DNA of 64,000 nt from Deltaproteobacteria bacterium HGW-Deltaproteobacteria-6 (GTDB taxonomy: Bacteria; Desulfobacterota; Syntrophia; Syntrophales; Smithellaceae). Shown here in pieces: positions 17,420 through 26,490 of the stretch. Position 1 is the stretch's first letter; the number at the start of each line of letters is the position of its first letter. The notes under the pieces are model-generated. The model saw nothing but the letters and a program-made list of their open reading frames with translations. It was not told the DNA's origin and did not search any database. The DNA is taken from contig PHAT01000005.1 of assembly GCA_002840435.1 (NCBI GenBank), positions 876,611 to 940,610 of the forward strand, given 5' to 3'. A program made the position numbers and the translations under genes.

Positions 17420-18184
17420 ATGAACAAAAAAAATGAAAAGATTTATCGCCTCGCACTGGGCGTGATGCTGATATTCTGTCTGTGTATTTCCGCATCAGTG
17501 GTTTACGCGGAAATGAGTCCCAAGGAGATGCTCAAAAAGGCGGATGAAGCCCGCGGCAACGCCGAAGGAATCCAATGGGAAATTGTCATCGATGCCATTG
17601 AGGGAGGGCGTGAACAGCATCGGAAACTGCGGGTATACGCCAGAGGTTATAATTCCCTGGCCGATACTTTGGCGCCGGCTAATATCAAAGGTCAAAAGCT
17701 GTTAATGCAGGACCGCAACATGTGGTTTGCCAAACCGGGGCTTTCCAAGGCCGTTCCCATCTCTCCGCGGCAAAAGCTGATGGGCGGCGCGGCCAATGGC
17801 GATATTGCCTCCACGAACTATTCGGCCGACTACAAAATCACCCACACAACGGAAAGTAAAGTAGGCGGCGAGTCCTGCCTCATGATGGATTTGCAGGCGG
17901 TGGACAGCCGGGCGACTTATGATCGGATTAAGTACTGGATATCCAAAGAGCGTATTGTGGGTCTGAAGGCTGAATTTTACACGGTCTCCGGTAAAATGTT
18001 TAAAACGGCTGTTTTCGAATATGAAAACAGCATCACCATTAATGATAAACCGCGGGAGTTCATTTCTAAGATGACGATTACCAGCGCCGTCATCAAAACG
18101 GATGTAACGACGTTGAACTACAGCAAGCCCGTGCTCAAAAAAGTATCGGACGCCACTTTCAACCTCAACCTGCTGACGAGATAG
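17420..18184 (+). CDS. Outer-membrane lipoprotein-sorting (LolA-like) periplasmic protein
   Basis: A 254-residue protein with a signal peptide (hydrophobic residues about 10-28, cleavage after VYA). The mature part resembles the LolA-like family PF17131: a MWFAKPGLSKAVPISPRQKLMGGA segment (cited as MWFAKPGLSKAVPIS and RQKLMGGA) followed by Y-SADYKIT, matching the family's 'MW-PG---R-I-----FMGSDF-Y-D' pattern. LolA proteins carry acylated cargo across the periplasm. I chose ATG 17420 because AGGAGAAGG lies just upstream; 17402 is an in-frame alternative. It sits between an FtsX-type permease and an outer-membrane barrel, so it plausibly bridges them. Confidence 0.78.
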   Translation: MNKKNEKIYRLALGVMLIFCLCISASVVYAEMSPKEMLKKADEARGNAEGIQWEIVIDAIEGGREQHRKLRVYARGYNSLADTLAPANIKGQKLLMQDRNMWFAKPGLSKAVPISPRQKLMGGAANGDIASTNYSADYKITHTTESKVGGESCLMMDLQAVDSRATYDRIKYWISKERIVGLKAEFYTVSGKMFKTAVFEYENSITINDKPREFISKMTITSAVIKTDVTTLNYSKPVLKKVSDATFNLNLLTR

Positions 18185-18193
18185 AATGACCTC

Positions 18194-19540
18194 ATGAAGC
18201 CACGGTGTATTAAAAAGATTCTTTTGATCATTACTTTCCTGTTCATCGCCGCCGGGGGATGGCAGCCGCAGGTCGTCAACGCTGACGATGCCAAAGAGGC
18301 GCAGCCATCGGTTATCCGGATGATTAAAGACGGTTTTTCCGCGGATTTGCGGATCATGCCATACGGCATTGTACAGAAACCGGCCACATCGACGCAGAAT
18401 CCGGATAATAATTTTCTGAATCTTACGCATTACACGGCCAATCTGGAATTAAGGCCGGATTTCAAGCTGGATCTGAACTTTCTGGAACTATCGGCTAAAC
18501 CCCGGGCGAAGCTGGAATTCCGGATATGGGAAGAAGGAAACCGCCGCGGAGAGACGCAATGGAAAGATGACTGGTATGTCAATGAATGGCTGGTGCGTTT
18601 AAAAGCAAGGGAAAATCTTTTTGTGTCCTATGGCCGGGAAAACCTGCAATGGGGGCCTTCTTTTCTTTTTTCTCCTTCCAATCCCTTCTTTCGGGATAAT
18701 GGCCGCAGCAACCCTTACGTGGAAGTTCAGGGCATGGAATTCGGCCGTCTGGTATTTATCCCCCACAGTTCCTGGACGGTATCCGCCATTGTCAATACGG
18801 ACGAAGGGCGCAACACGCTTTTGGGAACCGATCCCTTTGAAAAAACGTACGCACTCAAAGCCGATTATACGGGCCGGGAAAATTACGCGTCCATCATTAT
18901 TTCCCAGAAAGATTATAATAAGACATTGGGATTTTTCGGAGGATGGACGATCTCCGACGCCGTGCTGATCTATGGCGAAGGAAGCTTCATGAAAGGAAGC
19001 AATGCTTTGTATCCCCGGACCGATGGTTCCTCTCTGGGTGCTTCCATGCAAAAAATCCATCAGAACGACTCCGATATTAAACCGATTATGTTAATCGGCA
19101 GTTCCTATACCCTGGAAGCCAATGGCACGTTTTCGCTGGAATACGCTTATAACGGCCCCGGCTATAACCGTGACGAAGCCGAAATATACTGCACCCTGAG
19201 GCGCAGAGGCGCTGCGGCTTTCAACATGGGCGGGCTGGCCGGATTACTGGGACAAAGCACACTGGGGCAGACCATCAATCCGGGCCTCAGGTATCTCCGG
19301 AAGCATTACGGCATGTTTCAGTATTCTCAAAACAACATCAAAAATAAAATCGATTTGACGTTGCGCTGGACACAAAATCTGGATGATGGGTCTGGTCAAT
19401 TTCTCACACTTGTGTCATATTCTCTGGGCAATCATCTGGAGTTGTTTTCTTCCGGAATGGTCAGTGCGGGAGGCGGGGATGCGGAATTTCGCAGCACCCT
19501 GGATTATCAGTTAATGTTTGGTTTAAAGTATACGCTTTAA
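18194..19540 (+). CDS. Outer-membrane beta-barrel protein
   Basis: A 448-residue protein with a signal peptide (hydrophobic residues about 8-22; cleavage near VNA). The mature part is rich in alternating strands such as LELRPDFKLDLNFLELS and AKLEFRIWEEG, and ends with a tyrosine/leucine-rich strand (LMFGLKYTL), typical of barrel C-termini. I do not recognise a named family. It starts 9 nt after the LolA-like gene, so it belongs to the same operon and is probably the outer-membrane end of that pathway. Cargo is unknown. Confidence 0.72.
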   Translation: MKPRCIKKILLIITFLFIAAGGWQPQVVNADDAKEAQPSVIRMIKDGFSADLRIMPYGIVQKPATSTQNPDNNFLNLTHYTANLELRPDFKLDLNFLELSAKPRAKLEFRIWEEGNRRGETQWKDDWYVNEWLVRLKARENLFVSYGRENLQWGPSFLFSPSNPFFRDNGRSNPYVEVQGMEFGRLVFIPHSSWTVSAIVNTDEGRNTLLGTDPFEKTYALKADYTGRENYASIIISQKDYNKTLGFFGGWTISDAVLIYGEGSFMKGSNALYPRTDGSSLGASMQKIHQNDSDIKPIMLIGSSYTLEANGTFSLEYAYNGPGYNRDEAEIYCTLRRRGAAAFNMGGLAGLLGQSTLGQTINPGLRYLRKHYGMFQYSQNNIKNKIDLTLRWTQNLDDGSGQFLTLVSYSLGNHLELFSSGMVSAGGGDAEFRSTLDYQLMFGLKYTL

Positions 19541-19579
19541 GAATTTACAAGGCTCTTCAACGTGTAAGGTAATCTTCAT

Positions 19580-20644
19580 ATGGAACAGACAGGGGCCTTT
19601 GACGTAGAATTTCATCTCCGCCGTAAAAATATTGTAATGGATTTTTTCTATACAATAATCGTCTGTACGGCGATTGCATTTGTCATAGCCTTTTCCAATC
19701 CCACATCACACCTGTCCGTCAGTTTTATCATGGCGCAGTCGTTTGGACTCACCATCTGCTCCCTGATCACGCTTATGCTGCATATATTCAGGCCCCGGCA
19801 GTGGCCGACATTAATATTAATTATGTCTGCCGCTACCATCTGCGGCGCTGTTGTGGGGCTCAACATCGGTTTTTATATTCTGGAGATGATCTTTGCCATC
19901 AGTCTGAATTTTCCCATGAAAGATCTGCTGAAAATAATTTTTGTTGCCGTTGTTTTCAGCGGCGCCGCATCCTATTCTTTCATTTCCAATGCCAGATTGA
20001 GACGCCGCAATGAAATGTTCGAACAGGAAAAAAACAGGCGGATGGCTGTGGAGAAAGAAGCCCTGTCGGCATCTCTCAGAATGCTGCAGGCCCAGATCGA
20101 GCCCCATTTTCTTTTCAATACCCTTTCCAATGTCGTCAGTCTGATCGATACACAGCCGGCCAAGGGTAAGTCCATGCTTCTGGATCTAACCAAATACCTG
20201 CGAACATCTTTGTCCCGGACTTTACCGGAAAAAACAACGCTGCATCAGGAAATAGAAATGATCAAAGCTTATCTCAATATACAAAAAATAAGGATGGATG
20301 AGCGTTTGAATTTTAGAATTGACGTTCCGGATCATTTACGGCAGCATGCTTTTCCGCCCATGTTGCTTCAACCGCTGGTGGAAAATGCCGTCAAGCACGG
20401 ATTGGAACCCAAAGTTGACGGGGGTGATATTCTGATTGCCGCCGTCGAAGAAAACAATATTCTGAGGATCGAGGTCGTGGATACCGGCATGGGATTTTCT
20501 GATTTTAACCAGCCCGGTGTGGGGCTCACCAATGTGCGTGAACGCCTGGGGCTGCTCTATGGAGAAAAAGGCCGTTTGACGATCGAGGAAAACAAACCGC
20601 AGGGCGTCAAAGCTGTCATCGAGGTGCCGACCCATGACGTATAA
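19580..20644 (+). CDS. LytS-type sensor histidine kinase
   Basis: A 354-residue kinase. Four to five hydrophobic segments lie in residues 18-140 and form the input domain, followed by a coiled coil (about 140-170). The His_kinase domain has its phospho-acceptor at His176 in QIEPHFLFNTLSN, and the ATPase part shows VENAVKHGLEP and DTGMGF / GVGLTNVRERL. It overlaps the LytTR response regulator by 11 nt. Such pairs sense envelope or solute cues. It begins 39 nt after the barrel gene and may be co-transcribed with, and control, the ABC/LolA-like locus. Confidence 0.9.
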   Translation: MEQTGAFDVEFHLRRKNIVMDFFYTIIVCTAIAFVIAFSNPTSHLSVSFIMAQSFGLTICSLITLMLHIFRPRQWPTLILIMSAATICGAVVGLNIGFYILEMIFAISLNFPMKDLLKIIFVAVVFSGAASYSFISNARLRRRNEMFEQEKNRRMAVEKEALSASLRMLQAQIEPHFLFNTLSNVVSLIDTQPAKGKSMLLDLTKYLRTSLSRTLPEKTTLHQEIEMIKAYLNIQKIRMDERLNFRIDVPDHLRQHAFPPMLLQPLVENAVKHGLEPKVDGGDILIAAVEENNILRIEVVDTGMGFSDFNQPGVGLTNVRERLGLLYGEKGRLTIEENKPQGVKAVIEVPTHDV

Positions 20645-21398
20645 GGCCATTATTGCCGATGATGAAAAAGAGTTAAGAGGATACCTCAAAACCATGCTTG
20701 CCGAAGCCTGGCCTGAGCTCGCGATTTGCGGTGAAGCGGCCAATGGCCGGGAAACCCTGGAAATGATCGACGCCTGTCAGCCGCATATTATTTTTCTGGA
20801 TATCAAGATGCCGGGTCTTTCCGGTCTGGACGTAGCTCAAAAAATCGCTGATGAATGCCGTATTGTATTTGTAACGGCCTATAATCAGTATGCGGTCGAG
20901 GCTTTTGAACACGAAGCGATCGACTATCTGGTCAAGCCGGTGACCAAAAAACGGCTGATGCAGACCATTTTGCGCTTAAAAAAAGAACTTCAGAATAACG
21001 AAGCGCCATCCGCTGGTCTGGCTGCCATGCTGTCACAGGTCATTGCCAGCTTGCCTAGCCGGAGCGGCGCGGATTTTCTGCGCTGGATCAAAGCGCAGCA
21101 TAAAGAGGCGGTTCGTTTGATTCCCGTGGAAGAGGTCGATTATTTCCAGGCCGATGATAAATACACGCTGGTCATAACGGCGGATGGTGAATCGCTGATT
21201 AAAAAGAGCATTAAGGAATTAAGTCAGGAACTCGACCCCCACCGGTTCTGGCAGATCCACCGGTCGACGATTGTTAACGTCTCCAAAATTGAGCATGTCG
21301 GCCGTTCACTGACCGGGCGCGGTGTTCTCAAACTGAAAAACAGACCGGACCCCCTGACCGTCAGCCGCCAGTATCTGCATCTGTTCAAGCAAATGTAA
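20634..21398 (+). CDS. LytTR-family response regulator
   Basis: A 254-residue regulator. The receiver domain (residues 1-120) has acidic pocket DDE at 9-11, phospho-acceptor Asp56 in FLDIKMPG, and Lys in YLVKPVTK. The C-terminal LytTR DNA-binding domain (about 145-250) contains VDYFQADDKYT and FWQIHRSTIVNVSKI. It overlaps the LytS-type kinase gene, so the two are translated together. LytTR proteins bind paired 9-bp direct repeats; I did not find convincing ones in the nearby upstream regions. Target genes are unknown. Confidence 0.92.
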   Translation: MTYKAIIADDEKELRGYLKTMLAEAWPELAICGEAANGRETLEMIDACQPHIIFLDIKMPGLSGLDVAQKIADECRIVFVTAYNQYAVEAFEHEAIDYLVKPVTKKRLMQTILRLKKELQNNEAPSAGLAAMLSQVIASLPSRSGADFLRWIKAQHKEAVRLIPVEEVDYFQADDKYTLVITADGESLIKKSIKELSQELDPHRFWQIHRSTIVNVSKIEHVGRSLTGRGVLKLKNRPDPLTVSRQYLHLFKQM

Positions 21399-21695
21399 AA
21401 ATTAATATCCTTTTGATTCATTACAGACCAATAAAAAACGATTGCTCTTGTCTGAAAACGGTAAGGCAGATATGTATCCTTGGGGATGGCGGGAAGTACC
21501 GGCGTCGGAGTTAAGAGATCCTTGGATTTCGTTGTGTTTCAAATTCAAAGAATTCAACAGATGAGCGGGATTCGCCCGGAAGTCTCCGGGTGCACGTCTT
21601 GCGACGGCCAAACCCATACATGATATTTGATTTTGCCGTAGAGGCCTTTATTGCCGTTGTGTCGGATGTAATAGTAAAAAAGACGTAAAACTGGC
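21399..21695. other. Intergenic, no gene seen
   Basis: About 300 bases between the convergent LytTR regulator and the tRNA-Ser genes. Short open frames here lack ribosome sites and recognisable domains. I see no clear terminator. Confidence 0.35.
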
Positions 21696-21786
21696 GGAGA
21701 GAGCGGGATTCGAACCCGCGGTACACCTTTAAAGGGCGTACAATCGCTTAGCAGGCGATCGCTTTCGGCCACTCAGCCATCTCTCC
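21696..21786 (-). tRNA. tRNA-Ser (GCU anticodon)
   Basis: On the minus strand the acceptor stem GGAGAGA pairs with TCTCTCC at the 3' end. The T-loop GGGTTCGAATCCC type is present, the variable arm is long (class II), and the anticodon loop contains GCT within CCTGCTAAG. CCA is not encoded. Length 91 nt. Confidence 0.93.
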
Positions 21787-21787
21787 G

Positions 21788-21869
21788 GGAGGGAGCAGGA
21801 TTCGAACCCGCGAGACTTTCATCCAACGGTTTTCAAGACCGCCGCCATCGACCACTCGGCCATCCCTCC
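21788..21869 (-). tRNA. tRNA-Ser (UGA anticodon)
   Basis: The acceptor stem GGAGGGA pairs with TCCCTCC. The D-loop region GCCGAGTGGT, T-loop GGGTTCGAATCC and anticodon loop CTTGAAAA (anticodon TGA) are clear. The variable arm is on the short side for a class II tRNA. It lies 1 nt from the neighbouring tRNA-Ser and 31 nt from the serS stop. Confidence 0.93.
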
Positions 21870-21900
21870 ATATTATTAAATCATGCTTCGGGAAAATTCC

Positions 21901-23175
21901 TTAAAGAGTAATCCGTTCAAGACCTCTCATATAGGGACGCAAAGCTTCGGGGACGATGATGCTGCCGTCCGCCTGCTGATAATTTTCCATGACTGCTACA
22001 ACGGTACGGCCCACAGCCAGTCCCGAGCCGTTCAATGTGTGGACAAATTCCACCTTGCCGTTGTCCTTGCGGCGGTAGCGAATGGCCGCACGCCTCGCCT
22101 GAAAGTCTTCAAAATTGCTGCACGATGAAATTTCCCGATAAGTGTTCTGTCCGGGCAGCCAGGCTTCCACATCGTACGTTTTGGCCGAAGAAAAACCAAG
22201 GTCGGCCGTGCACAGGCATACCGTTCGGAATGGAATTCCCAGTCGCTTGAGCACTTCTTCCGCATTGGCAGTCAGTTTTTCCAGCTCATCGTAAGACGTT
22301 TCCGGTTTGGAAAATTTGACCATTTCCACTTTGTTGAACTGATGCTGACGGATCAATCCCCTTGTATCCTTGCCGTAGGAACCGGCTTCCGCCCGGAAAC
22401 AGGCCGAATAAGCCACAAAATAAATCGGCAATTTCTCTTCTTCCAGGATTTCATCCCGGAAAATATTCGTCACCGGAACTTCCGCCGTCGGAATCAGGTA
22501 ATATTCCATGCCTTCAATTTTGAAAAGATCTTCCTTGAACTTGGGCAGCTGGCCTGTGCCGGTCATGCTCTCGGCATTGACCATAAAAGGCGTAAATACT
22601 TCCGTGTATCCATGATGTCCCGTATGTAAATCCAGCATGAAGTTGGTGATCGCCCGCTCCAGTTGAGCGCCCGCTCCACGGTAAAGTGTAAAACGCGCTC
22701 CGGTGATTTTAGCGCCTCTGGCGAAATCCAGAATGTTCAGGCTTTCTCCCAGATCAAAATGCTGTTTAGGTTCAAAATTGAAAACCGGTATTTCACCCCA
22801 GGTGCGTACCACCTTATTGTCTTCTGAACCGCTGCCCTGTGGTACGGATTCGTGCTGAATATTCGGCACGATCATGACAAAAGCGTTTAACTCTTCTTCT
22901 ATAACGCGCAGACTTTCGTCATATTCTTTTATCTTGGCCGCAACATCGCCCATTTTCTCGATGAGCTGGGATGCGTCCTCTTTCTTTTTCTTGAGTTCCC
23001 CGACTTGCTTGGAAACGCTGTTACGTTCGTTGCGCAGGGCTTCCACCGCCTGCAGGGTGTCGCGTCTTTTCGCTTCCAAATCGATAAACCGGCCAAAATC
23101 AATCTTCTGACCACGTTCATCCATCTTTTTGAGAACCAAGTCGATATTTTGCCTTAAGTATTTAATGTCTAACAT
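21901..23175 (-). CDS. serS: Seryl-tRNA synthetase
   Basis: A 424-residue class II synthetase. The N-terminal coiled-coil arm (residues about 30-100, with [19 protein letters not shown] seen in part) binds the long variable arm of tRNA-Ser. Motif 2 is visible as [21 protein letters not shown] (cited in parts FRAEAGSYG and GLIRQHQF) and motif 3 as [11 protein letters not shown]. The length is normal. Its own two cognate tRNA genes lie immediately downstream on the same strand and are probably co-transcribed. Confidence 0.97.
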   Translation of the reverse strand: MLDIKYLRQNIDLVLKKMDERGQKIDFGRFIDLEAKRRDTLQAVEALRNERNSVSKQVGELKKKKEDASQLIEKMGDVAAKIKEYDESLRVIEEELNAFVMIVPNIQHESVPQGSGSEDNKVVRTWGEIPVFNFEPKQHFDLGESLNILDFARGAKITGARFTLYRGAGAQLERAITNFMLDLHTGHHGYTEVFTPFMVNAESMTGTGQLPKFKEDLFKIEGMEYYLIPTAEVPVTNIFRDEILEEEKLPIYFVAYSACFRAEAGSYGKDTRGLIRQHQFNKVEMVKFSKPETSYDELEKLTANAEEVLKRLGIPFRTVCLCTADLGFSSAKTYDVEAWLPGQNTYREISSCSNFEDFQARRAAIRYRRKDNGKVEFVHTLNGSGLAVGRTVVAVMENYQQADGSIIVPEALRPYMRGLERITL

Positions 23176-23274
23176 AATTTACCCTTTAGCCTTTTGCTGA
23201 TGAACCTTGCCAAAGACGGATTTTCCTATCACTTTGACGGGTTGAAGTCAATTGTTTTATCGGCTGGATCAATA

Positions 23275-24861
23275 CTAGGCGCGTCTTAACCGTTTTTGAA
23301 GCATATTGATCAGGGCATGAATTTCAGTACTTTTCAACAGGTAGGTGCATACAAAGTATGCGCCGGCTCCAACAATTATTGTGCTGACCAGATAGATCAA
23401 TCTTGCTTTAAACGAGGCGGAGGTGTTCCACGGCATAAAATATTCAATCAGCCCGATGGCGGCCGCCATCGCGACGGAGGATGCGATAATTTTCAATACG
23501 GATGTATAAAAGGCCCGGTCAAGGTAAGGCCCGATTTTTTTTCGGAGGACAATGGCCAGAATCAAAACATTAACGGCGGCGGAGATGGAGCCGGCCAGAG
23601 CAATGCCATTGTGCTTTAAAGGGTACATCAGGGCCAGACTAAAAATCACATTGACAATCAGGGTGATGACGGCCGCTTTCAGCGGCCACTTGGAATCCTG
23701 AAGCGAGTAAAAGGAAGAAACAAAAACGCGCAACACGGAGTAGGCCCAGAGGCCCAGCGCGTAGCAGAACAGGGCCTGACCGGTATAAGTGGCTGCCTGC
23801 GCGTCAAACGCGCCGCGCTGAAATAAGACGGAGATGATCGGCAGGTGAAGCGCCATCAGGGCTACCATCGACGGAATGGTCAGAAAAAGCATCAGCCGCA
23901 GGGAAAAAGAAATGCCTGATTTCAGTTTGTCCATTTCGCCTGCGGCAACATGTTTGGAAAAGCTGGGCAGCGCGGCCGTTCCGATGGCGATGGCAAAAAT
24001 GCCCAGCGGGAATTCCATGATCCGGTCGGCATAAAAAAGATAGGTGACGGAGCCGGAAGGCAGCAGGGAGGCCAGAATCGTTCCCACAAAAACATTGATG
24101 GTGCCTACGCCCGCGCCGAGTATCGCCGGCAGCATGAGCAGGCCGATTTGGTGAATACCCGGATGCCGCAGGTTGAAGCGGAATTTGAATTTAACGCCGA
24201 ATTTCAGCAATACCGGCCACTGCATGGCCAGTTGCAGCACGCCGCCTGCGAGCACCCCCACGGCCAGCGCCGTGATGGGTTGGGCAAACAAGTCGCGCAG
24301 CGTCAGCGCGGCGGTGATCATGGCGATGTTGAGCAGCACCGGCGACAGCGCCGGCGCGGTAAAATGCCGGAAGGAATTCAAGATGCCCATGCATAAGGCC
24401 ACCAGAGCGATAAAAAAGATGTAGGGAAACATCAGGCGATTTAAAAAAACAGCCAGGGTGAACTGCTCGGGTTTGGCGATAAAGCCGGGCGCGATGAGAC
24501 CGACAATCAACGGCGACAGGAGAATTCCCGCGACCGATACAATGGCCAGGATGACGGACAGGATGGTGAAGGCGTTTTCGGCCAGTTCCAGAGCTTCTTC
24601 TTTTGTCTTCTTTTGCAGGTATTCGGTAAAAACCGGGACAAAGGAAACAGTCAGCGAGCCTTCACCCAGCAGGCGCCTGAGCATATTGGGAATGCGAAAC
24701 GCCACCCAGAAAGCGTCGGTCATCCAGCTGGCGCCGAATAATGCGGCAATCACCATGTCCCGGATGACCCCGAAAACGCGGCTGACCATCGTCGCGGCGC
24801 CGACAATTCCCGCCGCTTTGGCGACTTTGGCATTTTCTGATTTTTCTGCCGGGCTGCTCAT
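23275..24861 (-). CDS. murJ: Lipid II flippase MurJ (MviN family)
   Basis: A 528-residue protein with about 14 hydrophobic helices. The N-terminus after a short charged tail reads MVSRVFGVIRDMVIAALFGAS (in parts: MVSRVFGVIRDM and ALFGAS), and RRLLGEGSLTVSFVPVF follows; both are the MurJ/MviN signature, including Arg residues of the central cavity. MurJ flips lipid II to the periplasmic side. It fits the envelope theme of surrounding genes. Full length. Confidence 0.95.
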   Translation of the reverse strand: MSSPAEKSENAKVAKAAGIVGAATMVSRVFGVIRDMVIAALFGASWMTDAFWVAFRIPNMLRRLLGEGSLTVSFVPVFTEYLQKKTKEEALELAENAFTILSVILAIVSVAGILLSPLIVGLIAPGFIAKPEQFTLAVFLNRLMFPYIFFIALVALCMGILNSFRHFTAPALSPVLLNIAMITAALTLRDLFAQPITALAVGVLAGGVLQLAMQWPVLLKFGVKFKFRFNLRHPGIHQIGLLMLPAILGAGVGTINVFVGTILASLLPSGSVTYLFYADRIMEFPLGIFAIAIGTAALPSFSKHVAAGEMDKLKSGISFSLRLMLFLTIPSMVALMALHLPIISVLFQRGAFDAQAATYTGQALFCYALGLWAYSVLRVFVSSFYSLQDSKWPLKAAVITLIVNVIFSLALMYPLKHNGIALAGSISAAVNVLILAIVLRKKIGPYLDRAFYTSVLKIIASSVAMAAAIGLIEYFMPWNTSASFKARLIYLVSTIIVGAGAYFVCTYLLKSTEIHALINMLQKRLRRA

Positions 24862-24913
24862 AGTCTCATTTCAGTTCCCGCGTATTTTGCTGAACCCTGA
24901 CGCTGATATTTTT

Positions 24914-25231
24914 TTATGATGTCTGATCAATATCCAGTTGATGGATCTTCCGTTCCAGATCGCTTCTGCTGATGTCGCCGACCAGAATCGTTTTTTTGCG
25001 TCCTTTGGCGCCTGCGGATATTTTCATCTGGCTTTTCCGGAGTCCCAGTTTTTTGGACAAAAGCGCGATGACGGCCTCATTGGCCGCCCCTTCCACCGGC
25101 GGCGCGGTGACTTTTACTTTCAGCATGCCCTCCGCAAGGCCTGCAATGCCGGCCCGTGACGCGTGGGGATTGACATGGATGTCAAAGGACACACCGTTCT
25201 TTGTTTCACGAAGCTGGATGGTCTGGGTCAA
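24914..25231 (-). CDS. DUF167/YggU family protein
   Basis: A 105-residue protein with the DUF167 fold signature VNPHASRAGIAG near the start, APPVEGAANEAVIALLSKKLG in the middle (cited as PPVEGAANEAVI) and SAGAKGRKKTILV. Function is not established for the family. The start is a TTG: GGAAGG lies 9 nt before the TTG at 25231 (another TTG at 25237 is also possible). It follows yggT with a 14-nt gap and the two form the common yggT-yggU pair. A longer frame back to 25474 overlaps yggT and is rejected. Confidence 0.85.
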   Translation of the reverse strand: MTQTIQLRETKNGVSFDIHVNPHASRAGIAGLAEGMLKVKVTAPPVEGAANEAVIALLSKKLGLRKSQMKISAGAKGRKKTILVGDISRSDLERKIHQLDIDQTS

Positions 25232-25245
25232 AATCAATAGCCTTC

Positions 25246-25548
25246 CTATAAGATGCGCGCCATTTGAATCATGGTTTGAACCAGAAAGTACTGTAAAAAG
25301 ATGATGATCAACAAAACAACCAGCGGCGCAAAATCGATGGGCAGGTTGTGCCGGGGAATGAGCCGGCGAAGCGGGCGCAGCACCGGTTCCGTCACGCGGT
25401 ACAAAAAGATGACAATCTTGTTGTAGGGATCGGGATTCACCCAGGAGATCAGCGCGCGGGCGACGATGATCCACATATAGACCGTTAGAACGATATCAAT
25501 AATTTTTGCCAGTGCGATAATAAAGTTACCCGTACCAATTGATAGCAT
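25246..25548 (-). CDS. YggT family membrane protein
   Basis: A 100-residue protein with two hydrophobic helices (about 8-32 and 72-95) separated by the family loop ISWVNPDPYNKIVIFLYRVTEP (cited as WVNPDPYNKIV) and PVLRPLRRLIP. YggT proteins are inner-membrane proteins associated with osmotic tolerance and cell-division/envelope genes. Full length. It is upstream of the DUF167 gene in the same operon. Confidence 0.9.
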   Translation of the reverse strand: MLSIGTGNFIIALAKIIDIVLTVYMWIIVARALISWVNPDPYNKIVIFLYRVTEPVLRPLRRLIPRHNLPIDFAPLVVLLIIIFLQYFLVQTMIQMARIL

Positions 25549-25569
25549 GAAACCTCCGCCTTTATTTTC

Positions 25570-26361
25570 TTATTTCACAATCGTCCGCGGCAGCGCCGCG
25601 GCGAAATCCTGCAGGGCCTCATTGAACGCCGACGGCTTTTCCATCATGGCCATGTGCCCCGCGCCTTCGATGATGACCAGCGTGGCTCCGTCAATGCCTG
25701 CGGCGATCTGCTCCGAGCAAGCGGGCGGCGTCATTTTATCTTCCGCGCCGCAGAGGACCAGAACGGGTGCGATGATTTTTTGGAGGTCGCCTGTGAGGTT
25801 GAATTTACTGCAGGCCAGCATGTCGCCGGCCACGACATCGACATTGGCCTCGCCCAGGCTTGCGCGCAGGGCATCGAAAAACTCCGGGCGGTTTTCCCTG
25901 GCCAGGGAAAATTTGCACATCATGTCCAGAACAAGCGCAGGCTGCTTGCGAAACCCGTCCAGCATATCGGGGTTGACCGGCATGGTTAAGCCGCCGCCCG
26001 CGGTTACAACACCACTTAAATCCCGCGGATACTTTGCGGCAAATGAAAGTGCGATCGCGGCCCCCAGCGAATGGCCGATGAGGATGGGGCGGTCCAGTTT
26101 TAAAACGTCGAGAATTTCCTTTAACCGGAGGACGTAGGCCGGGATGTCCTGTTCGCCGACGCCTCCGGACTTTCCATGGCCGGGCAGATTAACCGCGGCG
26201 ATATTGAATTTTTTATGCAATTTTGAATATTGAGCGGACCAGGCGCTGGAATTGCCGCCGGAGCCGTGAATGAAAACGAGGCTCTTTTCATGTGTGCCGA
26301 AATCCTGTGGATTGATCCAGCAGGCCACGTTATTTTCCTTTACCTTGAAATATTTCAACAT
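25570..26361 (-). CDS. Alpha/beta hydrolase
   Basis: A 263-residue alpha/beta hydrolase. The nucleophile elbow is GHSLGAA (Ser near residue 97), the oxyanion region FIHGSGGN, and the catalytic His lies in EGAGHMAMMEKP. LCGAEDKMTPP supplies the likely Asp. It resembles the MhpC/3-oxoadipate enol-lactonase type, but the substrate cannot be told. Divergent from proC, with 129 nt between the starts. Confidence 0.85.
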   Translation of the reverse strand: MLKYFKVKENNVACWINPQDFGTHEKSLVFIHGSGGNSSAWSAQYSKLHKKFNIAAVNLPGHGKSGGVGEQDIPAYVLRLKEILDVLKLDRPILIGHSLGAAIALSFAAKYPRDLSGVVTAGGGLTMPVNPDMLDGFRKQPALVLDMMCKFSLARENRPEFFDALRASLGEANVDVVAGDMLACSKFNLTGDLQKIIAPVLVLCGAEDKMTPPACSEQIAAGIDGATLVIIEGAGHMAMMEKPSAFNEALQDFAAALPRTIVK

Positions 26362-26490
26362 CGGATATCGCCCTCCGTGAAATGACTATCATAAAAGCAA
26401 ATTTTTATGCAATGGAAGAATGGATTTATATTGACAGGATGCGGGAAAAAAGTGCATGTATCTGCCATTATCCCGGAGGGCTGAAAGACT

